Of a DNA stretch of 34,034 bases, positions 1-7,445 are shown piece by piece. The notes under the pieces are model-generated. The model saw nothing but the letters and a program-made list of their open reading frames with translations, did not search any database and had not been told where the DNA came from. Made by a program: the position numbers and the translations under genes. Numbering within the stretch: position 1 is the stretch's first letter; the number at the start of each line of letters is the position of its first letter. Source of the stretch: Bacteroidales bacterium (lineage in GTDB: Bacteria > Bacteroidota > Bacteroidia > Bacteroidales > P3); NCBI GenBank assembly GCA_017480145.1, contig JAFVBF010000065.1, positions 1 to 34,034 on the forward strand. Reading direction: 5' to 3'.

Positions 1-32
1 ATGCGGCCTGCGATAGCTATCGCAGGCCGCAT
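1..32. terminator. perfect 32-bp palindrome, probable terminator stem of pgi
   Basis: The first 32 bases form a perfect inverted repeat with no spacer; each 16-base arm contains GGCCTGCGATAG or its complement. It lies 29 bases past the stop codon of the leftward pgi gene, the usual place for an intrinsic terminator. The T-tract for that strand would lie left of the window, so I cannot confirm it. On the plus strand no T-run follows. A protein-binding palindrome or a bidirectional terminator is also possible. Confidence 0.55.
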
Positions 33-61
33 GACGTATTTACACAAGAAAAACAAGGGCA

Positions 62-1369
62 TTACTCCTTCCCCAGCAGACGAAACATATTCTTCTTATA
101 TGCTTCTACCCCTGGCTGATTGAATGGATTAACCCCTAACATATAGCCACTGATGCCACAGGCATATTCACAGAAATAAATTAGTTGTCCAAGCGTGTAC
201 TCGTTAAGGATAGGCAACTCTATGCGCATTACTGGTACTCCGCCGTCCCTATGCGCTTCAATGGTCCCTTGTTCTGCGCAGTGGTTTATTTCGGTGAGGC
301 TTTTGGTCACAAGATAGTTGATCCCATCCAGATTCTGATTGTCCATAGGAATCCCAACATGCTGTTTCCCCTTGGCAATGCTGATGACGGTCTCCATGAT
401 GTGCCTTTCCCCTTCTTGCATATATTGTCCCATGGAATGAAGGTCAGTCGTGAAACTGAGGCTATGCGGTAATATGCCTTTCCCCTCTTTCCCTTCACTT
501 TCTCCATATAACTGCTTCCACCATTCGCTAAAATACCTGAGAGCAGGGGTGAAATTGGTTAGCATCTCTACCTTGAATCCTTTATTGTAAAGGGCATTAC
601 GGTAGGCGGCATATTGCAGTGCCGCATTCCCGCCTGCTGGGGAGTTTCTGTATATGTGTTGGGCGTGGCGTGCCCCCTCAATTAGTTTTGTTATATTGTA
701 TCCCGCCATGGCTATGGGTAGTAATCCAACGGGGGTCAGCACCGAGAATCGTCCGCCGACATTGTCGGGTATAACATAGGAAGTATAGTGCTCTTGCTCT
801 GCAATAGTATGCAATGCGCCTTTATGTGCATCTGTAATGGCTATGATTCTTTGTTGAGCTTCGTCTTTTCCATATTTTTGTTCAAGGTGATGCTTGATGA
901 TGCGGAAAGCAACGGCGGGCTCTGTCGTAGTTCCTGATTTTGAGATGACGGCAACACCATAGTCGTGCGAATCCAGCACGCTTAATAATTGAGCGTAATA
1001 ATCTTCGTCAAGCGTGTGTCCCGCATATAGTACTAAGGGATGTCCTCCGTGCGGAATCAGGTGACTTAGTTCTGATTGTAAGGCTTCTATTACGGCGCGT
1101 GCGCCCAGATAGGACCCTCCGATACCGATGACAACAAATACCTCGCAGCGGGTGGACAGCCGTTGGACATCATTTTGAATCCGTTGCAACGTCCAATCCT
1201 CTATATCGGACGGCAGGCTTTCCCAGCCAAGAAAATCATGCCCTGCGCCCTGGTGTGTACTAAGGACCCTTTGTGCCGCCTCGGCTTGGTTCAGAAAGTT
1301 GTTAATATCCTCCCTATTTACGAATATTTCAGTACTTTCTGTGTTGAAAAATAAATCTTTGAGAACCAT
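62..1369 (-). CDS. pgi: glucose-6-phosphate isomerase
   Basis: Cytosolic enzyme interconverting glucose 6-phosphate and fructose 6-phosphate in glycolysis and gluconeogenesis. The protein of 435 aa carries the SIS-fold motifs GIGGSYLGARAV, SKSGTTTEPAVAF and NVGGRFSVLTPVG, then YGESEGKEGKG and the C-terminal QPGVEAYKKN region with the conserved lysine. Length fits the short bacterial Pgi form. The open frame extends 21 codons further upstream, but those codons are AT-rich and unlike the family N-terminus, so I start at the ATG giving MVLKDLFF. There is no clear Shine-Dalgarno. It is transcribed divergently from the neighbouring OmpA gene and ends just before the palindrome at the window edge. 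Assignment is secure; only the start is uncertain. Confidence 0.95.
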   Translation of the reverse strand: MVLKDLFFNTESTEIFVNREDINNFLNQAEAAQRVLSTHQGAGHDFLGWESLPSDIEDWTLQRIQNDVQRLSTRCEVFVVIGIGGSYLGARAVIEALQSELSHLIPHGGHPLVLYAGHTLDEDYYAQLLSVLDSHDYGVAVISKSGTTTEPAVAFRIIKHHLEQKYGKDEAQQRIIAITDAHKGALHTIAEQEHYTSYVIPDNVGGRFSVLTPVGLLPIAMAGYNITKLIEGARHAQHIYRNSPAGGNAALQYAAYRNALYNKGFKVEMLTNFTPALRYFSEWWKQLYGESEGKEGKGILPHSLSFTTDLHSMGQYMQEGERHIMETVISIAKGKQHVGIPMDNQNLDGINYLVTKSLTEINHCAEQGTIEAHRDGGVPVMRIELPILNEYTLGQLIYFCEYACGISGYMLGVNPFNQPGVEAYKKNMFRLLGKE

Positions 1370-1482
1370 TTTTTGAAAAATATTTAAGTTTTTTCGCTTT
1401 CTAAAAATATTGAAATTTAACCTTTTGCACAAAGTAAACGCAGGGGGGGATGAAAATATTTCCCTAAAAATAAAAAAGTATG

Positions 1483-1490
1483 TATATTTG
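1483..1490 (+). promoter_or_regulatory. -7 box for the OmpA gene
   Basis: TATATTTG matches the Bacteroidota sigma-70 -7 consensus TAnnTTTG and lies 70 bases before the ATG at 1561. No convincing TTTG -33 element is seen at the right distance. The leader would be about 65 nt and AT-rich. Confidence 0.6.
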
Positions 1491-1560
1491 CAAAATAATT
1501 CTACCAGCGAGAATTACGAGTAAACTTGTAATTGCAAATAACTTAATAACTAAAAACAAT

Positions 1561-2790
1561 ATGTTGAAGAAACTGTTAAAAATTGGAATGGTGGCTGGTC
1601 TCTTGGTCGCTGCCACCTCGACGCTTTCTGCCCAGGACAGCCCTGAGTATCCTCACTACGGCTTCTGGAGCAATTGGTCAATTGGGGCTTCTGTCGATTT
1701 TGACAAGCAGGCCAATGGTCATGGCATGACTCTGAAAGAGGGTACCAGCATTGGCGGTGCCATCTTTCTGGAGAAGGAACTCAACTATGTATGGGATCTC
1801 CGTCTGAGAGCTTCCATGCCTGGTATGATGACTGATTGGGATTTGCGTGCGACACAACGCTATGCCATGTTCGGTATGCTGACAGCAGGCTTCAAATTCT
1901 CCGTCAATGACGCTCTTATGGGCTATGACCCCGAGCGCAGAGGCTCTTTCTACCTCTTTGGTGATGCTGGTGTTGCTATTTGGCGCAACTATGTAAACTG
2001 CGAGCCTCCTACGGGTGCTCAGCATGGTCGTAAACTGAATCTTGCTATGGATGCAGGTCTGGGTTACAGCTACAAGGTGAGCAAGCACTCCACCATTTTC
2101 GCTGAAGCCGAGCTTATCGACGTCGCTCATATCCCCAATATCTTTAAGAGTAATCACCTCAGCCTTGACGCCCTTGTCTCCCTTGGCTATGCCTTCAACT
2201 TTGGTGTTACGGCTGCTGATGAAGAACTTTTGGCTCAGCGTTCCAATTTGACTCAGGAAAATCTTGATGCTCTCAACGACCAGATCGCTAACCTCGAAAA
2301 GCAGGTTGCTACTGGCAAACAGCAGGAAAAGAAGCTCGAAGGCCGTATTGCTGACCTCGAAAGCAAACTTGCTGAGGACAGAGCTCCTGCCACCAACAAT
2401 CAGGCTAGCAAAGAACTTCAGGATAAAATCAACCAAATTAAGGCTGACCAGCTTACCTTCTACGCTCTTCCATTCTCCATCCAGTATGATGTCAATCAGT
2501 ACACTGTCTCTGAGAGCGAGCATCAGAAGCTGAAAGCTATTGCCCGTGTTATGAAAGATAATCCCAGCACCAAATATGTGGTCTATGGTTTCGCCGACTA
2601 CACTGGATCTGACGAGTACAACATGAAACTCTCCCAGAAACGTGCTGAAGAAGTAAAACGTCAGTTGGTCAACAAGTATGGCATTGCTGAGAATCGTCTT
2701 GAAGCTAAGTGGAATGGTAAGAACACCCCGTTCGGTGATGTGAAATACTCTGTCAACCGTCGTGTCTCTATCTACCGTGTGATTGAATAG
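1561..2790 (+). CDS. OmpA family outer-membrane protein (barrel, coiled coil, OmpA-C)
   Basis: A 409-aa envelope protein that probably links the outer membrane to peptidoglycan. The start at MLKKLLKIG gives a clean signal peptide ending in TLSAQ; the frame upstream (27 more codons) is untranslated-leader-like and overlaps the -7 box. Residues about 25-215 look like a beta-barrel with aromatic-rich alternating strands. Residues about 220-300 are a Gln/Lys/Glu-rich coiled coil (NLEKQVATGKQ). Residues about 310-409 are an OmpA-C domain with FADYTGSDEYNMKLSQKRA, the Asp and Arg that bind diaminopimelate in the family. It is monocistronic, with its own promoter and a strong terminator, as expected for an abundant porin-like protein. 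I cannot assign a specific symbol. Confidence 0.9.
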   Translation: MLKKLLKIGMVAGLLVAATSTLSAQDSPEYPHYGFWSNWSIGASVDFDKQANGHGMTLKEGTSIGGAIFLEKELNYVWDLRLRASMPGMMTDWDLRATQRYAMFGMLTAGFKFSVNDALMGYDPERRGSFYLFGDAGVAIWRNYVNCEPPTGAQHGRKLNLAMDAGLGYSYKVSKHSTIFAEAELIDVAHIPNIFKSNHLSLDALVSLGYAFNFGVTAADEELLAQRSNLTQENLDALNDQIANLEKQVATGKQQEKKLEGRIADLESKLAEDRAPATNNQASKELQDKINQIKADQLTFYALPFSIQYDVNQYTVSESEHQKLKAIARVMKDNPSTKYVVYGFADYTGSDEYNMKLSQKRAEEVKRQLVNKYGIAENRLEAKWNGKNTPFGDVKYSVNRRVSIYRVIE

Positions 2791-2811
2791 TCCTAAACAC
2801 TGACTAATGAT

Positions 2812-2845
2812 AAAAGGCTTCCTTTTGAGGAAGCCTTTTTTTGTT
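2812..2845 (+). terminator. rho-independent terminator of the OmpA gene
   Basis: An 11-bp perfect stem (AAAAGGCTTCC paired with GGAAGCCTTTT), a 6-base loop TTTTGA, and a run of T residues. It starts 22 bases after the stop codon. Confidence 0.93.
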
Positions 2846-2897
2846 TACTCGTTATATCTATCTTTTATCCTTTCATCCTTTGTTATATTCCTTTCGT

Positions 2898-2989
2898 GAT
2901 GTTACGTCTTGTTATTTGTTGGGTTTTCCCATCAGAACGCAGCGTTGACAAGGTCATCCCGAAGATGTTACGTGTTGGGTTTTCCCATC
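2898..2989. repeat. bipartite direct repeat GATGTTACGT ... GTTGGGTTTTCCCATC
   Basis: GATGTTACGT at 2898-2907 and GTTGGGTTTTCCCATC at 2918-2933 recur as 2964-2973 and 2974-2989. In the first copy ten extra bases separate the two blocks; in the second they are fused. Both blocks are identical between copies. Confidence 0.8.
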
Positions 2990-3067
2990 CCCCATCTAAT
3001 AATGCGAAAGCCTTTGGCCATTTTTTATTTCCATTTATTTACTCTTTTATTTATGACACTTGATAAT

Positions 3068-3101
3068 GCCCTCATATCATTAATAAAAGTGATATGAGGG
3101 C
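3068..3101. repeat. 12-bp inverted repeat (hairpin)
   Basis: GCCCTCATATCA at 3068-3079 pairs perfectly with TGATATGAGGGC at 3090-3101 around a 10-base A/T-rich loop. There is no T-run on either side, so it is not a typical intrinsic terminator. Confidence 0.75.
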
Positions 3102-3248
3102 CAAAGTCGTTAATGTATCTGATGCGAACCTAAATCCTTTTAGGGTATCCAACTACTAATCTGTTGATATCAGTCGGGTGTATCTGTTGATGTCAAATCC
3201 ATTCGCATCAAAACGATAAGAGGATTCTGCTCAAAAAACATAGATGTA

Positions 3249-3278
3249 TTTGGCTACGAATAGCGCATCGTATTTTTG
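3249..3278 (+). promoter_or_regulatory. orphan Bacteroidota promoter, no gene downstream
   Basis: TTTG at 3249-3252, an 18-base spacer and TATTTTTG at 3271-3278 match the TTTG / TAnnTTTG consensus closely. The only reading frame directly downstream on the plus strand is ATGATGGGATTTAGGAGTTAA, six codons. A transcript would run through the GGTCATTAG inverted repeats and antisense to the 3' end of the leftward OmpA gene. Confidence 0.5.
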
Positions 3279-3316
3279 AAAAAAAAATGATGGGATTTAG
3301 GAGTTAAACCCCAAGT

Positions 3317-3502
3317 GGTCATTAGAGGTTAATGCCTCTTGTATTTCTAATGACCTTCATTAGAAAATGTTTATAAAGCTTTGTTTATATCAGAGAGTTA
3401 TAGCTGTGAAATCGGCTTTTAAGGAGCACTTTTTAAGTAGCGAAATCATCGTTGGTCATTAGCTGTTTTGTTGTCATTTATTGCTGCAAAGTCCTAATGA
3501 CC
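3317..3502. repeat. two inverted pairs of the nonamer GGTCATTAG
   Basis: GGTCATTAGA at 3317-3326 pairs with TCTAATGACC at 3346-3355; inside them AGAGG (3324-3328) pairs with CCTCT (3335-3339). A second pair is GGTCATTAG at 3454-3462 and CTAATGACC at 3494-3502. A partial copy TCATTAGAA lies near 3358. The nested arms can form a hairpin in RNA, or they may be operator-like sites. Confidence 0.7.
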
Positions 3503-3510
3503 GATTTGAG

Positions 3511-4743
3511 TTAAATGGCGATAATTTTCATTTCGACACGCCTGTTCTTGGCTCGTCCTTCTTCAGTGGTGTTTGTGTCAATGGGTTCGTAGGCACCACG
3601 ACCTTTGTATTGCAATCGTTTAGCCTCAATTCCCTTTTGTATAAGGTAATCCACAACGGCTTTGGCACGACTTTCAGAAAGGCGCATATTGTATGAGGTA
3701 CTACCTTGGTTGTCCGTATGACCTATAATTTGGATTTTCATTGAAGGATGCTCCTTCAAGATAGATAATAGGTTTTGTAGTTCTTTGTAAGACTGTTGTA
3801 GTAATGTGCTTTTATCAAAGTCAAAAAAGATATTTTGTAAGATAAGAATATCCCCTTTTGTATATTCTCGTTTTTCTTGCTCAGGCAGTTGTTTCTGGTC
3901 AGAGAGTTCTATTGGGGTGTGTAGGGTGGGATTTGTATTGGGCTTTGACTCGTCCTCCATTTTGTTCCGTGAGCAATCTACAAGGTATAGCGAAACATCA
4001 TCAATATAATAATATGCACCAGTTAGCTCCATTGTCAGTGAGTCTGGAACAACGATATTTGATTTGGCTGCTGTAGCAAAGTTGCCAATAGTTAGGAACC
4101 TTTCTCCCCCTTCAGCAACAAAAGTCCCTGAAATTTTCTGCCATCGTCGCCAGTCTGTTAGTGGGTTGTCTCTATTATTTTGTATTTGGGGTATGAAATT
4201 ATCCGATATGGCCTGTTTCATTCCTCCGCCAAGATCACGTACCTCCTTGTGGATAAGCATTGTTCGTGCTGTGTCTTCCACTCGATATGGGGTCAGTAAT
4301 CCGCCTATAGTTGCAATAGCACAGGTAGAGTATTCCGACAGGCTGACATAAAATGTCAGGAGGTATGTACACCCTTGGCGGAGAGGTTGTTTTAGTTCGG
4401 TTTGAAGGTATTCTCGGTATTCTGTTTTATTGCAATATATACCGCAGTAACCATGGCCGCTATGGGCTTCTTGGAATCCCATTTTGTTTCTTGGAACTCC
4501 GCAGGAGTTATTGCTGCATCTGTTAAAATAATCGGCACTACCTCCCGTTGGTTGAAACCAGCCATCCACAATACTGAGGTGTCCTGTAGCCTCAATACGT
4601 TTGGGACATTCCGTGTACTCTTCAAATGATGGGTTGAAAATTAGATTGTCTTTGTCGGACAGTTTTTTATCTGGCTGTATTTGCGCCTGTAGGGATACAA
4701 TGCTTGGCAGCAGTATAAATATAAGCTGTTTCGGAATCCTCAT
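3511..4743 (-). CDS. secreted OmpA-C protein with N-terminal galactose-binding-like domain
   Basis: A 410-aa envelope protein. The signal peptide is MRIPKQLIFILLPSIVSLQAQ. Residues about 30-255 begin with NLIFNPSFEEYTECP and contain DGWFQPTGGSADYFNRC, the opening motif of a Bacteroidota beta-sandwich (carbohydrate-binding-like) domain that often precedes OmpA-C. Residues about 300-410 form the OmpA-C domain (FFDFDKSTLL, IIGHTDNQGS, LSESRAKAVVDYLIQKGI, NRRVEM), expected to bind peptidoglycan. The start is fixed by a strong GGAGGAG site five bases upstream and an ATGA overlap with the stop of the glycosyltransferase gene, so the two are probably translationally coupled. An upstream ATG in frame is less likely. 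The ligand of the N-terminal domain is unknown. Confidence 0.88.
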   Translation of the reverse strand: MRIPKQLIFILLPSIVSLQAQIQPDKKLSDKDNLIFNPSFEEYTECPKRIEATGHLSIVDGWFQPTGGSADYFNRCSNNSCGVPRNKMGFQEAHSGHGYCGIYCNKTEYREYLQTELKQPLRQGCTYLLTFYVSLSEYSTCAIATIGGLLTPYRVEDTARTMLIHKEVRDLGGGMKQAISDNFIPQIQNNRDNPLTDWRRWQKISGTFVAEGGERFLTIGNFATAAKSNIVVPDSLTMELTGAYYYIDDVSLYLVDCSRNKMEDESKPNTNPTLHTPIELSDQKQLPEQEKREYTKGDILILQNIFFDFDKSTLLQQSYKELQNLLSILKEHPSMKIQIIGHTDNQGSTSYNMRLSESRAKAVVDYLIQKGIEAKRLQYKGRGAYEPIDTNTTEEGRAKNRRVEMKIIAI

Positions 4744-5876
4744 ACAATCTCCTCCCCCCATGTTTGGTTCACCTCGCTCCATAGGCGGTGTGCTGATTTC
4801 TCCCAACTGAAAAGTTCTCGTTGCTGTCTGCCTTGGGCAATCAGCCTTTGTCGAAGGTCCTGATCGGTGGCTATCCTGTGCATGGCGTCGGCAATTTCAT
4901 TTGGCTCATGAGGATTGATTAGTATAGCTGCATTGCCGGCAACTTCGGGCATAGACGTGACATTTGAGGTAATGACGGCTGTCTCGGCATAAAAAGCTTC
5001 TATAATAGGAATGCCAAATCCCTCAAAAAAAGATGGGTAAACGAGGGCTATAGAGGCGGATAGCAGTCGTGCCAATTGCTCTGGGGCTGTATGTCCAAGG
5101 AATTTTACATCCATGGCATGAGACATCTGCTTATAGGTAGACTCCAACTCATCATACCACCACTGGCGTTTACCGACAACTAACAACATTGTATTTTCAC
5201 AATCCCTTTTTTTGAATTGATCAAAGGCTTTTAGTAATCCGGATAGATTCTTCCTCTTAATTATGGTACTAATGAAAATGAAGTATTTTCGTCCATCCGC
5301 ATAGGAGTTTCGGGTCTGTTGTTGCTCTTTTTCTGGCAGTGGCTGGTAGATGGCGTTTGCACCATTATAGACCACGCCGATTTTATTCATTGGTATTTGG
5401 TACGTTTTGTGTATGTCCTGCTTTGAAAATTGTGATACTGTAGCTATCCGTGTGGCTTTATGGGCATAGCGTGGGAAAAAATGGTTGTAAAACCATTGAT
5501 GCGAGTGTTTCAAGTTGTCTTGTGAATGCTCGAAATTCAAATCGTGGATGACATCCAGTGTTGGTATCTTGGTGTGTAGTGGAATGAATCCATCTGTGGA
5601 TATATACAGGTCTATTTTATGGTGACGTAGAGCGTATCGGGTACTTATTTCGAAGAAAATCCACCACAACAAAGGATGTCTGGCTGGTGGCCACAGTTTT
5701 ATGGGATAGACATTCTTTGCGAAAACGAATTTTGGATGGGGTTTCCTGTCAAAAAAAAAGTAAAACTGATGCTCTGGATGTATCTGTACAAGACGACTGA
5801 TGGTTTCGTATGTAAACCATCCGATTCCGTCCATCTTTCCGTCGATGAGCAGGCGGGTATTGACGGCTATGCGCAT
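4740..5876 (-). CDS. GT4-type glycosyltransferase (GT-B fold)
   Basis: A 378-aa cytosolic or membrane-associated retaining glycosyltransferase that transfers a sugar from an activated donor to an unknown acceptor, perhaps a surface glycan. The N-terminal domain (MRIAVNTRLLIDGKMDGIGWFT) has the glycine-rich start typical of family GT4. VIHDLNFEH and TRIATVSQFSKQDI are family landmarks. The C-terminal domain carries PSFFEGFGIPIIEAF at residues 281-295, the E-x7-E donor-binding motif (Glu285, Glu293). It starts 5 bases after the purN stop and overlaps the next OmpA-C gene by ATGA, so the three form one operon. Donor and acceptor cannot be read from the sequence. Confidence 0.92.
   Translation of the reverse strand: MRIAVNTRLLIDGKMDGIGWFTYETISRLVQIHPEHQFYFFFDRKPHPKFVFAKNVYPIKLWPPARHPLLWWIFFEISTRYALRHHKIDLYISTDGFIPLHTKIPTLDVIHDLNFEHSQDNLKHSHQWFYNHFFPRYAHKATRIATVSQFSKQDIHKTYQIPMNKIGVVYNGANAIYQPLPEKEQQQTRNSYADGRKYFIFISTIIKRKNLSGLLKAFDQFKKRDCENTMLLVVGKRQWWYDELESTYKQMSHAMDVKFLGHTAPEQLARLLSASIALVYPSFFEGFGIPIIEAFYAETAVITSNVTSMPEVAGNAAILINPHEPNEIADAMHRIATDQDLRQRLIAQGRQQRELFSWEKSAHRLWSEVNQTWGEEIV
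4749..4759 (-). promoter_or_regulatory. strong ribosome binding site for the OmpA-C gene
   Basis: The minus strand reads GGGGGGAGGAG, five bases before the ATG at 4743. Such a strong Shine-Dalgarno is uncommon among genes in this window and decides the start. It lies inside the last codons of the upstream glycosyltransferase gene. Confidence 0.75.
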
Positions 5877-5880
5877 CCTC

Positions 5881-6471
5881 TTATGCGTTTTTTTGTACTG
5901 TCTTTTCTATGATTACGGGAAAGTACTCCTGCTCCAGCAGATGAATTTTGTCCGCCAGCGTATCTGCCGAATCTTCAGGAGTTACATGACATCGAGCTTG
6001 AAAGAGTGTGGTGCCTTGGTCATAGTGTTGGTCCACAATGTGTATTGTGATTCCGCTTTCTGTCTCATGGTTGTCAATGACAGCTTGATGTACATGATGT
6101 CCGTACATCCCTTTTCCACCATATTTGGGTAGCAGAGCAGGGTGGATGTTGATAACTCGTTTAGGATATGCTTGAAGTATATTTTCGGGTACAAGCAGTA
6201 AGAATCCTGCTAAAATGACATAGTCGGTCTGCTTCTCTTGAAGATACTGCAAAACGACATCACTGTCATAAAAGTCATGCTTATTGAAATACTGTGAATC
6301 TATTCCAAGATTCTTTGCTCGTTCGGCAATGTATGCATCTTTTTTGTTGTATATGATACAGCACACATCAATGCATTCGTTTTCGGAAAAGTATTCGCAA
6401 ATACGTTGCGCATTAGTTCCGTTTCCTGACCCTAAGATGGCCAAATGAATTTTTTGTTTCATGTTTTGCAT
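5881..6471 (-). CDS. purN: phosphoribosylglycinamide formyltransferase 1 (GAR transformylase)
   Basis: Cytosolic enzyme transferring a formyl group from 10-formyltetrahydrofolate to GAR in de novo purine synthesis. At 196 aa it has the usual PurN length. The phosphate loop ILGSGNGTNAQ is at residues 12-22. The catalytic set is Asn108 and His110 in INIHPALLPKYGGKG, and Asp151 in HIVDQHYDQG, equivalent to E. coli N106, H108 and D144. The ATG at 6471 and the one at 6462 (MKQKIHLAILG) are both possible; neither has a clear ribosome site. The frame continues upstream through one of the imperfect direct repeats (6474-6506) before a TAG stop. It is the head of a purN-glycosyltransferase-ompA cluster, an unusual pairing for a purine gene. 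Confidence 0.95.
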   Translation of the reverse strand: MQNMKQKIHLAILGSGNGTNAQRICEYFSENECIDVCCIIYNKKDAYIAERAKNLGIDSQYFNKHDFYDSDVVLQYLQEKQTDYVILAGFLLLVPENILQAYPKRVINIHPALLPKYGGKGMYGHHVHQAVIDNHETESGITIHIVDQHYDQGTTLFQARCHVTPEDSADTLADKIHLLEQEYFPVIIEKTVQKNA

Positions 6472-6473
6472 GC

Positions 6474-6506
6474 GGTTGACATCCAGTATTGACTAATAGT
6501 ATCAAG
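6474..6506. repeat. imperfect direct repeat, copy A (purN side)
   Basis: GGTTGACATCCA followed by GTATTGACTAATAGTATCAA. It matches copy B at 7446-7479 in the first 12 bases exactly and in 12 of the next 17, all five differences being transitions, followed by CAA in both after a one-base gap. Read on the minus strand in the purN frame the copy encodes SILDVN just upstream of the purN start. Confidence 0.75.
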
Positions 6507-6513
6507 TCTGCAG

Positions 6514-7164
6514 TTATGTATTATTTTCTATTTCTTTCCTTATCTCGTCCAGCACTTTTCCGTTGTACGAGAAAAATTTAGCACCTTGATAGGCACCAGA
6601 GGTGTTACGCTGTTCTTCGGGCATGAACGTACCCACAAATGGTGAGAGTTTATAGATGCGGCCTTCGTATTCGATGCTGTCATCAGAAGCAACTTTCACA
6701 ATAATGCCTGTCGGATTAAACCTAATTTGCTCTCCAATCTTGATGCCACACATAGAGAACTTAAACCGTGAACGCTTCACTTCACGCTTTGCCGTTCTCT
6801 GGTGCTCGTTCTCCACCACGGGTTTGTTGTCCTCATAGAGCGTGACTTCGGCATCGTCTATCGTCATAGCTATATCGCGAAAGATGTCGAGTGCCATCTG
6901 TGGAGCCACATTAAAAAACTCCCGGTTCTGACGGATACGCAAGTCGGTGAGGCGGTCAATGGTCTTGTGAACCAACTTCTCCACCTCGTTGTACTTCACC
7001 GTTTTCATCGTGGCAAAAATCTCGAATGGCAAAGGCACTGCCGTATTGTCCAGTTCCTTGCTCCGTATATCCACTGGACGGCAACTCTTTCCAATTTTCA
7101 CCCAGTCTTCCCGAAAACTTGGGTTGGTTAGAATGTAAACATATCCAGATTCTTTGTTTGCCAT
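6514..7164 (-). CDS. GIY-YIG nuclease family protein with RAMA-like C-terminal domain
   Basis: A 216-aa protein. Residues 7-90 resemble the T5orf172/GIY-YIG fold: GYVYILTNPSF, then WVKIGKSCRPVDIRSKEL and a conserved NREFFNV. Residues about 134-213 (GIKIGEQIRFN, SIEYEGRIYKLSPFVG, AYQGAKFFSYNGK) resemble the RAMA domain, which is found beside restriction and methylase enzymes and is thought to read DNA or modified DNA. The expected role is a DNA endonuclease of unknown target. The start is the ATG giving MANKESGYVY; a TTG two codons earlier is less likely. No methyltransferase lies nearby. The gene is bracketed by imperfect direct repeats and separates purN from acpP, suggesting a mobile or inserted cassette. 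RAMA assignment is by eye. Confidence 0.82.
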   Translation of the reverse strand: MANKESGYVYILTNPSFREDWVKIGKSCRPVDIRSKELDNTAVPLPFEIFATMKTVKYNEVEKLVHKTIDRLTDLRIRQNREFFNVAPQMALDIFRDIAMTIDDAEVTLYEDNKPVVENEHQRTAKREVKRSRFKFSMCGIKIGEQIRFNPTGIIVKVASDDSIEYEGRIYKLSPFVGTFMPEEQRNTSGAYQGAKFFSYNGKVLDEIRKEIENNT

Positions 7165-7208
7165 ATTCAATAAGCTGTTGCTCTAATTCAAATCTTACAT
7201 ATTTTGTG

Positions 7209-7370
7209 TTATTCCAACTTGATGTCGCAATGTGCATCTTCAAAATGTACCATATTGTCGAATGTTTTCAGCAATTTCACATATTCTTTTTTATAGCCTT
7301 TCTGCCGTTCAATATCCTTGTCCGTAGGATTGGTAATGCGATTTGGTATCCATATTGCTGCGGTGGTCAT
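7209..7370 (-). CDS. possible 53-aa small protein upstream of the GIY-YIG gene
   Basis: An ATG-initiated frame of 53 codons beginning MTTAAIWIPNRITNPTDKD and ending EDAHCDIKLE, 44 bases before the nuclease start and on the same strand. Its charged, balanced composition (many K, E, D, few Cys/Ser runs) looks more like protein than like a random frame. I recognise no family. Upstream lies another frame in a different phase (MLDVNHPTARNTKE..., 7309-7461) that also looks coding-like and overlaps it, so both could be pieces of one frameshifted older gene. No strong ribosome site is seen. Confidence 0.4.
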   Translation of the reverse strand: MTTAAIWIPNRITNPTDKDIERQKGYKKEYVKLLKTFDNMVHFEDAHCDIKLE

Positions 7371-7445
7371 TCAACTTCACTTTAGGAGCCAACTTATTGG
7401 TGCAGACATGAGAAATAGATTCTTTTGTATTTCGCGCGGTAGGAT

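Larger units (their letters stand above)
2846..3510. other. gene-free, repeat-rich intergenic stretch
   Basis: No convincing protein gene lies here on either strand; the open frames are short and lack family features. It is the largest stretch without a recognised gene in the window and lies between the 3' ends of two convergent OmpA-type genes. It holds a direct repeat (2898-2989), a 12-bp hairpin (3068-3101), a 9-bp inverted repeat TGATGCGAA/TTCGCATCA (3120-3128 and 3202-3210), two copies of ATCTGTTGATRTCA (near 3160 and 3182), an orphan promoter (3249-3278) and four copies of a GGTCATTAG nonamer. It may be decayed sequence or host a small RNA. Confidence 0.6.

Noticed and set aside
1678-2523. 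281-aa open frame on the minus strand, antisense to the OmpA gene
   Set aside because: It mirrors the codon pattern of the strongly supported OmpA gene and shows no domain, signal or ribosome site.
4744-4806. 21-codon upstream extension of the OmpA-C gene (MGEISTPPMERGEP)
   Set aside because: It overlaps the glycosyltransferase gene and has no signal-peptide character, while the ATG at 4743 has a strong ribosome site and a signal peptide.
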